This document shows, piece by piece, positions 7,357 through 13,459 of a DNA stretch of 16,610 nucleotides. The stretch comes from Bacteroidales bacterium UBA1195 (lineage in GTDB: Bacteria; Bacteroidota; Bacteroidia; Bacteroidales; WCHB1-69). Position 1 is the stretch's first letter. Every line of letters begins with the position of its first letter. Position numbers and translations under genes: made by a program. The stretch lies in assembly GCA_002309855.1 (NCBI GenBank), contig DBYD01000053.1, positions 1 through 16,610 on the forward strand. Reading direction: 5' to 3'. The notes under the pieces are model-generated. The model had not been told where the DNA came from. It ran no database searches and worked only from the letters and a program-made list of their open reading frames with translations.

Positions 7357-7663
7357 AATGCACCTCGTTTAATTCCAATAATACTATTTTAATGCCTTCG
7401 TCAAATTCTTCAAAAATCAATCGTTCCACACGTCCGTTATGTATTCGCACGGAACTTTGCCCAGATCGGTCAAATTTGAGCTTTTCATAATGCAAAAAAC
7501 TAAATTGCTTCAAATCAATTGTGTTTTCTACCGTAACCAAAAGTTTATAAACCGAAACTAATGCCGAGCAGAAGCTTTTATCTTTAGATATTTTCTTGTA
7601 TTTATTATTTTTACCATATTCAATCAGTTCTTTTAGGTCATTATCCGCAAAATCAACAATCAT
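7340..7663 (-). CDS. higB: HigB/RelE-family toxin
   Basis: 107 residues from ATG 7663. The pattern fits the HigB-RelE fold, a ribosome-dependent mRNA endonuclease family: an N-terminal strand MIVDF, helical DNDLKELIEYG, a central LKQFSFLHYEKLKFDRSG, the core strand QSSVRIHNGRVERLIFEEF and the final strand IKIVLLELNEVHYGRKK. The arrangement toxin first, HigA antitoxin second, with overlap, is the known HigBA order. The upstream TTG-type extension to 7696 is unlikely because it would run past the -7 promoter element at 7686-7693. The catalytic Arg/Lys positions cannot be assigned with confidence. Expression is probably controlled by HigA at the inverted repeat 7701-7717. Confidence 0.85.
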   Translation of the reverse strand: MIVDFADNDLKELIEYGKNNKYKKISKDKSFCSALVSVYKLLVTVENTIDLKQFSFLHYEKLKFDRSGQSSVRIHNGRVERLIFEEFDEGIKIVLLELNEVHYGRKK

Positions 7664-7685
7664 AGAGTGATAATTTTTGAGTGTG

Positions 7686-7693
7686 CAAAAGTA
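7686..7693 (-). promoter_or_regulatory. -7 promoter element of the higB-higA operon
   Basis: On the - strand TACTTTTG, an exact TAnnTTTG match, is followed by CAC. It ends 22 nt before the higB ATG. Confidence 0.65.
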
Positions 7694-7700
7694 CAAAAAA

Positions 7701-7717
7701 TTACCATATGATGGTAA
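7701..7717. promoter_or_regulatory. Perfect inverted repeat, probable HigA operator
   Basis: TTACCAT-ATG-ATGGTAA has 7-bp perfect arms with a 3-bp centre. It starts 7 bp upstream of the -7 element, between it and the expected -33 position, where bound protein would block RNA polymerase. XRE-type antitoxins bind such sites as dimers. Confidence 0.7.
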
Positions 7718-7746
7718 CTTTTTTTCATTTTTTTTTTACCCATACA

Positions 7747-8517
7747 TTATATCTCTTCCGCCTGTAGCCGGAAGGCATTGTCATCCACTCGCATTTGGTA
7801 AAGTTTGATTTTTGGATTCAGCTTCGTGCGGGCATATTGGATGATTTTTTTCTTCTCTTTCGGGTCTGTGTTGACTCCAAAATAGATAGATTCAAAACAT
7901 TCGCCTTTCAGCGGCATATAATGGTGTATCTCACGTGAATCCCACTCTTTTTTAGGATGTTCGGCTTGTTCCTGTGTTAAGGCCGCATACATAGGGCCCG
8001 GTTTGGGCATCACCAATCTGACCTCCTGTTCATATTCCAATGCCTTTGCTTTTGTGCGCCATTGATAACTGAACAAGTCTTTTGCGCTATGATAAGCGTT
8101 GGGACGTTCGATTATATCCTGATATTGAACCTCTAAAATAAACGGTTCAAGATAAATGGAACCAAACATAGGTGGAACGGATTTCATCACGTTGTCTATA
8201 TCAAGACCGATGCAAACGCCTTTGTGATTGTAGCAATAATGGCTCCACATCAGCAAAGAATCATTAACCTTCGACAAACTGCATAGCCATGTGTCGTTGC
8301 GCAGATTGAGGGCTTTGTTTTCAAACACCTCCTGTTCCCATTCTTTATGTATTGCATCCTTTGCTATAGAATCAGGCACATTCGAGTAGTCTATCAATTT
8401 GGGATGACAATCGAAAGGGTCGTTCAATTGGGAAGCATTGGTGAATTGGAGATCTTGGTTCCCAATCATGCACTTTGCTCCCGTGATGTCCAAATATTTA
8501 TACAGAATGCAGGACAT
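7747..8517 (-). CDS. DUF2971-family protein
   Basis: 256 residues from ATG 8517. The family pattern is clear: LYKYLDITGAKCMI, LQFTNASQLNDPFDC (NDPFD at 32-36), CSLSKVNDSLLMWSHY (79-94), then HKGVCIGLDID, and a late YQWRTKAKALEYEQEVRLV segment. DUF2971 proteins are of unknown biochemical function and, as I recall, often sit in phage or defence regions; the conserved C-S-x-S, M-W-x-H-Y and H-K-G motifs look like a catalytic pocket. A longer reading from 8676 would overlap the XRE gene and translate the HsdS tail in the wrong frame, so it is rejected. The last 28 bp of similarity are duplicated at 8966-8993. It follows the XRE gene without its own promoter and probably shares that transcript. 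Confidence 0.85.
   Translation of the reverse strand: MSCILYKYLDITGAKCMIGNQDLQFTNASQLNDPFDCHPKLIDYSNVPDSIAKDAIHKEWEQEVFENKALNLRNDTWLCSLSKVNDSLLMWSHYCYNHKGVCIGLDIDNVMKSVPPMFGSIYLEPFILEVQYQDIIERPNAYHSAKDLFSYQWRTKAKALEYEQEVRLVMPKPGPMYAALTQEQAEHPKKEWDSREIHHYMPLKGECFESIYFGVNTDPKEKKKIIQYARTKLNPKIKLYQMRVDDNAFRLQAEEI
7756..7783 (-). repeat. 28-bp direct repeat, copy 1 (3' end of the DUF2971 gene)
   Basis: Encodes DNAFRLQAE near the end of the DUF2971 protein. It is identical over 28 bp to 8966-8993, and the sequences diverge on both sides. Confidence 0.9.
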
Positions 8518-8519
8518 AC

Positions 8520-8579
8520 TTATTCTATCGTTACTTGACCGTTCATCAGCATCGGCAACAGCGAGTCGCGGAGGCGGGT
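8520..8579 (-). pseudogene. hsdS: C-terminal tail of a type I restriction specificity subunit
   Basis: Twenty codons on the - strand give TRLRDSLLPMLMNGQVTIE and a TAA at 8520-8522. L-R-D-x-L-L-P-M-L-M-N-G-Q-V is the characteristic C-terminus of many HsdS proteins. The fragment is GC-rich compared with its neighbours. It is preceded by the XRE stop codon (8586-8588) in the same frame and ends 2 nt before the DUF2971 ATG, so it fills the gap between those two genes. No target recognition domain is present, so it cannot act in sequence recognition. It is short, but the motif is distinctive. Confidence 0.75.
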
Positions 8580-8585
8580 GCAGTG

Positions 8586-8870
8586 CTATTGTACAATTTT
8601 TATTATTGGAGTGCCTAAGGCCAACTGAATCATTGCAAGAGTTTTGCAGGTGAAGTTGTGCCCGAAGGAGAACCATCTGGACACTTCTGATTCTTTTTTC
8701 CCCGTAAGCCGGACCAAGTCGCGTTTTGTCATCCCCTTTTCCTGCAAAATCTGATATATTTTTTCAGAAATGCTGAAGTTCAAGTCAAAAGATGCGCGTT
8801 CCAAAGGGGTGATGGAATCGTGCGCTTCCTGAAGCACAGAAGAATAAATTTTCAGCTTTGCTTCTTTCAT
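8586..8870 (-). CDS. XRE/HigA-like helix-turn-helix regulator
   Basis: 94 residues from ATG 8870. Residues about 35-90 form an HTH domain: ISEKIYQILQEKGMTKRDL, VRLTGKKESEVSRWFSFGHNFTCKTLAMIQLALG. The N-terminal 30 residues are helical (EAKLKIYSSVLQEAHDSI). This is the size and layout of HigA-like antitoxins that follow a RelE toxin, but no such toxin precedes it; the next gene is DUF2971. The 11-codon upstream extension to 8903 is rejected because it runs into the -7 element at 8892-8899. It probably represses its own promoter through the inverted repeat 8912-8926. The stop is followed in the same frame by an HsdS tail, so a readthrough fusion would be formally possible but is unlikely to matter. 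Confidence 0.88.
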   Translation of the reverse strand: MKEAKLKIYSSVLQEAHDSITPLERASFDLNFSISEKIYQILQEKGMTKRDLVRLTGKKESEVSRWFSFGHNFTCKTLAMIQLALGTPIIKIVQ

Positions 8871-8891
8871 TGCACTAATTTTTTTACGGTG

Positions 8892-8899
8892 CAAAAGTA
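8892..8899 (-). promoter_or_regulatory. -7 promoter element of the XRE-DUF2971 unit
   Basis: On the - strand TACTTTTG, an exact TAnnTTTG match, is followed by CAC. It ends 21 nt before the XRE ATG at 8870 and is the same core as at higB. Confidence 0.65.
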
Positions 8900-8911
8900 A
8901 CATTTATTTCA

Positions 8912-8926
8912 ATATGTTTAACATAT
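8912..8926. promoter_or_regulatory. Perfect inverted repeat, probable XRE operator
   Basis: ATATGTT-T-AACATAT has perfect 7-bp arms around one base. A second palindrome, ACATATATGT at 8921-8930, overlaps it. The site lies 12 bp upstream of the -7 element, in the -33 region, suited to repression. Confidence 0.65.
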
Positions 8927-8965
8927 ATGTGAAATTATTTTTGCAAGAGCATACTTCTATACAAT

Positions 8966-8993
8966 TTCCGCCTGTAGCCGGAAGGCATTGTCA
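8966..8993 (-). repeat. 28-bp direct repeat, copy 2 (orphan DUF2971 gene end)
   Basis: Identical over 28 bp to the end of the DUF2971 gene (7756-7783). The - strand reads DNAFRLQAEIV and then TAG, compared with DNAFRLQAEEI and TAA in the intact gene. No DUF2971 sequence precedes it. It therefore looks like a left-over end of another copy, or a recombination junction sequence. Confidence 0.85.
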
Positions 8994-9051
8994 CACGTTG
9001 TATTCACAGTGCAGGTGTTGATGGTGCCGAAGTGGTGAATGCGCCCGCCGC

Positions 9052-9059
9052 AAAAGTAC
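9052..9059 (-). promoter_or_regulatory. Orphan -7-like element in the 8994-9136 gap
   Basis: TACTTTTG on the - strand, followed by CGG, has no recognisable gene directly downstream, only about 27 open codons ending in the orphan DUF2971 tail. The rest of the 8871-9136 stretch holds the XRE promoter and operator and the repeat copy; I see nothing else in it. Confidence 0.4.
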
Positions 9060-9136
9060 GGGACAGGCACACCGGTAATATTGTAATGTGTTTGCCTTGT
9101 GAATGAGTGTAATTTCAGTTTGAATCTGAGATTTTC

Positions 9137-9712
9137 TTACAGGTCGTCCATGGCGGCGTTGCGCACCTTCTCCGAGTTGGCCTTGTCGTGATATGCAAGG
9201 CGGACAGACATACCATCATGATTTACAATAGACAGTACAATATCACCTAATTCTGAAGAAAAAATGGAGCACCACGAATATTTGCCTTCCCCAAGTTCTC
9301 GCATAACTATAAAATTGTCATAATCAGGATTCGCAACAGCTGGTAGGTTTTCCTTCGTGTCTGATGGTTTTCCATACTTCTCAGTCAACATTGCTTTAAG
9401 TGTATTATAGTCATTCAATACTGAAGACCAAACCATGCTACCGCGAAATGTTACTGTAATAAAACTAACCACATCGCAGTTTTTCAGAGTGGACACACGA
9501 ACTGAACACCCTTTGTAGCCAGCGAAGTCACCTGACAGTATTGACACGCCGCCTTGACTTCCCTCGCAGTCGAAGCCGGCTTTCACCATGGCGTTGGTGT
9601 ATTCCTGCAACGTACCGTTGATGGGCACCCCTTTGAAGGAGAGATGCTGCTGGGCGAAGAGGTTGCCTGCGAACACGAGGCAGGCGATGAGGAGGGTGAT
9701 GTGTTTTTTCAT
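9137..9712 (-). CDS. Secreted protein of unknown function
   Basis: 191 residues. MKKHITLLIACLVFAGNLFA is a typical signal peptide with cleavage predicted before QQH; the L-I-A-C at 8-11 is too early to be a convincing lipobox. The mature part begins LSFKGVPINGTLQEYTNAM, then has an alternating-strand region (FAGYKGCSVRVSTLK, VVSFITVTFRG) and a helix LNDYNTLKAMLTEKYGKP. Similar HLTFKGVPIDGT-type proteins are, as far as I recall, common and often multicopy in Bacteroidales and lack a known function. It has its own -7 element and is an ordinary-looking gene between defence genes. Two Cys pairs could form disulphides, but nothing points to an enzyme. Confidence 0.88.
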   Translation of the reverse strand: MKKHITLLIACLVFAGNLFAQQHLSFKGVPINGTLQEYTNAMVKAGFDCEGSQGGVSILSGDFAGYKGCSVRVSTLKNCDVVSFITVTFRGSMVWSSVLNDYNTLKAMLTEKYGKPSDTKENLPAVANPDYDNFIVMRELGEGKYSWCSIFSSELGDIVLSIVNHDGMSVRLAYHDKANSEKVRNAAMDDL

Positions 9713-9737
9713 AAGATTGAGGGATTATTTTGAGATG

Positions 9738-9745
9738 CAAAAATA
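9738..9745 (-). promoter_or_regulatory. -7 promoter element of the secreted-protein gene
   Basis: On the - strand TATTTTTG, an exact TAnnTTTG match, is followed by CATC. It ends 25 nt before the ATG at 9712. Confidence 0.6.
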
Positions 9746-9763
9746 CATTAAAGTTTTAAACTA

Positions 9764-9891
9764 GCTGGCTCAACGGCTGGCACCGCTCCTTGCGCACCAC
9801 GCGGTCGCGCATGAGGCGGGGGTCGGAAATGTTGCGGGCGATATTCTGAACGAGTTCACGGTAATTGTCGGAATTGGTTAAACTTTCTTAG
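9764..9891 (-). pseudogene. C-terminal remnant of an unrecognised gene after the NTPase gene
   Basis: The - strand frame is open for about 42 codons and ends at a TAA at 9764-9766. It contains SDNYRELVQNIARNISDP and LMRDRVVRKERCQPLSQLV. The GC-rich codon use contrasts sharply with the AT-rich NTPase gene that stops in another frame just before it. It looks like real protein sequence (charged helices, biased third positions) but has no start. I do not recognise the family. Confidence 0.45.
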
Positions 9892-12800
9892 GATTCACTC
9901 TACTAATCCCATCTTTTTCATCTGTTGTCGAAGAAATAAAACCTATTTCTGCTAATTTCGACAACAACGTTCTATTCCAATCATTGTTATCGACGACAGG
10001 TCGTTTCTTCCTTTCTGCGATATCGACATAAACCCCGCCTAAGAGTGAAAGAAGTGACGATATGTTTTCATTGTTATATGAATAAGTTGAAAGCATTTGA
10101 ACAACCAAGTATACTTTATATTCATTCTTCTTGGCAGTTTTCAACAAATCGTTAAGTTTGTCTTGTCCAATGGAAATGTCTTTTGATGTCAATAACACCT
10201 GTATCACTTTGTCTGAAAGAGTTGGTGACCCCGTAAATACATTTGACGGCAATATAGTGATGATTTCTCGTTTCTCTTGCACGGACAATTTTTCTGAATA
10301 TAATAGATGACTGGCACAATTAACATCTATGTTGTAGGATTTATCCAAATTGCCTATGAACTCTTTGTGATAGTGTATTAAATATTCTGGGTAAAACGAT
10401 GTGTTTTGTAAAATCTTGGTGTTCTCCTCTGAAAAAGCAATTTTATTGTTGTTAAGAAGAATACCTAATTGTTCTGCTTTTAATTGGCTGAGTTCATCAT
10501 ACCCATCAAACACATTGTCGAAAGCCTTGCAGATAGAGCGATAAACATCAATATCTAAATTGTTCGTTCCTAACAATTCTTCAAAGAGAGTTTCTTTCGA
10601 TCCTATGTCATCTGTACACGGAACTTCCAATTCTGAATGATAATGTTTGATGTATTTGAACAGTTCTTCTGTAACACTATTGTTTTTCTTGAAATAGGTA
10701 TCAACATTTTCCCATGTTGGAGCGACAATCTTGGATTTTATAGCGATTTCCCAACACGCTTCATCGATGCCAGTGAAGTCCGCAATTGTGTTTTGTTGAT
10801 CATTCAAATACGGAATTTTCTGTTCCGAAGATATATCCTTTGAATTCAATATATAAAGATTGTTCTCGGCTGATTCATCTTTACAGGATGAAGAAAAACA
10901 AGTGAACGCAGCCGAGAAAGTGTCTTTAATACGTTTTATAAATGCCGTATGATTCGTGTCAGTAATTCGTGTCAGGTTCAAATTGTTAGGGTCAACTACG
11001 CTGTTTTTATTAAGGCAGTTCGCTATAACGCATAGGTTCTCTTTGTTGATTTTATAACAGCATTGGTTTATTGCTTCTGTAAGAAGTTTTTCGTTGCTAT
11101 TGTCAAGTTTTGTGAATAGACAATCCCTTATCAGATTCTTACATTTTGGAAGACCAATGTTCTCCACCCTTGTTGATATGAATGAATAATTGTTATTGAG
11201 CCATTGTTTTTGGATAGAAGTTACCTCTTTGCTGAATTTAAACCAAGCCTCTCGCAGTAACTGTTTTTCATCATTTTTTGTATGGCCTTCTATCATTTGC
11301 CATGAAAGGTTTTCATCCCATTCAATAAAATGAGAAAACACTTCTTTTTGTTGTTTACCAAATTGATAATATTGCGATAGAAAATCTAACGATGCATCTT
11401 CTTTCTCCAATCTTCTCATTATTTGAACAAACATTTTTTTTCTCTGTACGTTGTTTGTTTTTCGAGCCAAAAAATCCAACAATTCATTGTTTAGAATAGC
11501 ATCATGCTCAAACATATAGTCCTTTAGCTCTTTTACAAAATTGTCTATCTTGTCAATGTGATTGGTATAGTCTTGCTTTATTTGCTGTTTTATGGATAAT
11601 AGCAAATCTCTATCAGCCAAGGAAACCATACCAGGGTAGAAAAACGATATATAATCGTAATAGTCTTCATCAATATAGCCAAGTCGAATAAAGACATCCA
11701 TTAATGGTTCAACCCCTATGTCCTTATAAAGCCCCGTTTCTCCTAAATTGAATTTTTTAATAAGTTGATTGAGTTTTAACGATTGTATCTTCAGTTTCTC
11801 ATTTTCAAGTTCTGCTTTTTGGGCGCTTATAACTTTTGAGGAGTCTGTTATCAACATCATACGTTCCTCGAATTGCATTCTCTTGGCAATTTTGGCGAAG
11901 TCAATAGTCTTCGAATCACTCACGTCTCTACCATAACTGTTATAATAATAGGTGACTTTATCTAGACATTTTAATTGGTTAAACAAATTGACATTTTCAG
12001 AGATTTGTTTTAACGAGTATTGTGAATTGTTTATTCGAATATATTTCAAAGAAGGATTTAACTCGTTTGACACCTCATACAAGAATAGTAACCTTAAATC
12101 ATTCTCTTTCAAATGATTGTTTGCTTCTTGCAATTTCATAGTCTCTTCAAGTTCTTTTTTCTTTTCGTCAAGGACTTTCAACGCTTCAGCAATGAATGGC
12201 TGCTTCTTGCTTAAGCACTGATATACAAGTCCCTCCCTTCTATGCAGCCTGGCAAAATCTTTTGGAAAGTAATTCTTATAGACTATCATTGCCAACAACT
12301 TGGTCAAGTTAAGATTCTTTTTGTTCGGATCATATAGCTTTTGACGGTATTGGGTATATTCATTGGCTATATTGGTCAGAATCCTCATATCCTGAATAAA
12401 GAAGGCCATTTCAGACAAGTCATTGTCTGGAATCTCGTTTTCACCAAATCCTCTTTCCATTAATGCGGCCTTCAGTTTTGCTTTAGAATTGGAAGGATTG
12501 ATAACGGGTATTACAGTTGTTATATAATCAAAGAACTTAGTCCTATCTTCATTCTCAAATACATCATCTTTAATTGCATACAGGAAAACGATATGACGAT
12601 CAACAATCTTTGATTCGTTTATCAGTTGATTTAATTCGCGTAGCTTCAAATAGATACTTTCAGTCTCAAATCTGTCCAAATCTTCAATTACGACAACATT
12701 ATATTCTGTCACTTGAAAGAAATACAGAATCTCGTCAAGATGTTTGTTGAAAATAGAATTCTCTTCTTTAATTTCAATATTACCATCTTTCAAATTCAAT

Positions 12801-13459
12801 TTGTTGAGCTTAGAATTCGCGTAAGATTTAATTATGTACCAAAATACCCAAAACACACAGAAACAAAGGTAGATTGCAGAAAACAAATCAAATACAATGT
12901 TACATTTCCCAAAATCAAAAAATTCATATAATGTTTCAACTTTTGCGAAAGAAGGTTCGAAAACAATAAGAAATGCTATGATGAAACCTACAATCCCTAA
13001 TGAATATCGAATCAAATGCTTCTTTTCTATATGAATGATTCTCCTAAATCTTGAGTTTGGTACGGCATCACTCTTTTCTTTATAAATGAGTTGTTGGAGA
13101 ATACTATACTCTATTTTTCGATTAAGTGCTTCTGTACGTTTTTCTTTTTCTTCATTTCCAAGAGTCCTATTACCTTTTTCCGATTCTCCTTCACTATCAG
13201 CTTGCAACGTTGCTAATGACAATGGAAGATAATTGAACTCATTATGTTCTTCCATCAGAGTCTGAATGATGGAACTTTTACCAGAACCGAAGGGGCCTGT
13301 GAGCGCAACATTGCGTATGTCTTTGTTTTTAATGGCATGATCCAACACCTCGGCTAACTCTTCAACCGTCTTGTGCGAAGGATCGTCTTGGGTTAACTTA
13401 ATCGGTAATAATGAGTGTAACATCTCAACCGTTTTTATTAGTACTCGTTCACTCTTCAT
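9878..13459 (-). CDS. YobI/KAP-type membrane-anchored P-loop NTPase
   Basis: 1193 residues. Walker A is NVALTGPFGSGKSS (51-63). Two hydrophobic segments follow (about 149-168 and 186-211), then Walker B VVVIEDLDRFE (255-265) and a sensor-like HIVFLYAIKDDVF (289-301). Membrane helices inserted between Walker A and Walker B, plus the E-D-L-D-R-F signature, are the established marks of the KAP group; the GPFGSGKSS context matches proteins annotated as YobI family. The remaining 860 residues are charged and helical, without a recognised domain, and could be the sensing part. The KAP member PifA of plasmid F excludes phage T7, so a defence role is plausible but inferred. The first 11 bp overlap the hsdR stop (ATGAAGAGTGA). 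Codon use is strikingly AT-rich compared with hsdR, pointing to separate origin. Confidence 0.9.
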   Translation of the reverse strand: MKSERVLIKTVEMLHSLLPIKLTQDDPSHKTVEELAEVLDHAIKNKDIRNVALTGPFGSGKSSIIQTLMEEHNEFNYLPLSLATLQADSEGESEKGNRTLGNEEKEKRTEALNRKIEYSILQQLIYKEKSDAVPNSRFRRIIHIEKKHLIRYSLGIVGFIIAFLIVFEPSFAKVETLYEFFDFGKCNIVFDLFSAIYLCFCVFWVFWYIIKSYANSKLNKLNLKDGNIEIKEENSIFNKHLDEILYFFQVTEYNVVVIEDLDRFETESIYLKLRELNQLINESKIVDRHIVFLYAIKDDVFENEDRTKFFDYITTVIPVINPSNSKAKLKAALMERGFGENEIPDNDLSEMAFFIQDMRILTNIANEYTQYRQKLYDPNKKNLNLTKLLAMIVYKNYFPKDFARLHRREGLVYQCLSKKQPFIAEALKVLDEKKKELEETMKLQEANNHLKENDLRLLFLYEVSNELNPSLKYIRINNSQYSLKQISENVNLFNQLKCLDKVTYYYNSYGRDVSDSKTIDFAKIAKRMQFEERMMLITDSSKVISAQKAELENEKLKIQSLKLNQLIKKFNLGETGLYKDIGVEPLMDVFIRLGYIDEDYYDYISFFYPGMVSLADRDLLLSIKQQIKQDYTNHIDKIDNFVKELKDYMFEHDAILNNELLDFLARKTNNVQRKKMFVQIMRRLEKEDASLDFLSQYYQFGKQQKEVFSHFIEWDENLSWQMIEGHTKNDEKQLLREAWFKFSKEVTSIQKQWLNNNYSFISTRVENIGLPKCKNLIRDCLFTKLDNSNEKLLTEAINQCCYKINKENLCVIANCLNKNSVVDPNNLNLTRITDTNHTAFIKRIKDTFSAAFTCFSSSCKDESAENNLYILNSKDISSEQKIPYLNDQQNTIADFTGIDEACWEIAIKSKIVAPTWENVDTYFKKNNSVTEELFKYIKHYHSELEVPCTDDIGSKETLFEELLGTNNLDIDVYRSICKAFDNVFDGYDELSQLKAEQLGILLNNNKIAFSEENTKILQNTSFYPEYLIHYHKEFIGNLDKSYNIDVNCASHLLYSEKLSVQEKREIITILPSNVFTGSPTLSDKVIQVLLTSKDISIGQDKLNDLLKTAKKNEYKVYLVVQMLSTYSYNNENISSLLSLLGGVYVDIAERKKRPVVDNNDWNRTLLSKLAEIGFISSTTDEKDGISRVNPKKV

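Noticed and set aside
7718..7746. T-rich tract downstream of the DUF2971 stop as a terminator
   Set aside because: On the transcribed - strand it is an A-run, and there is no stem.
8518..8676. Upstream extension of the DUF2971 gene giving 309 residues
   Set aside because: It would overlap the XRE gene and read the HsdS tail out of frame; the family N-terminus begins at LYKY just after ATG 8517.
8871..8903. Eleven-codon N-terminal extension of the XRE protein
   Set aside because: It contains the -7 promoter element, so it would not be transcribed.
8966..8993. Short stem TTCCG...CGGAA within the 28-bp repeat as an RNA hairpin or CRISPR-like repeat
   Set aside because: Only two copies 1.2 kb apart, and it is explained by coding sequence at the end of DUF2971.
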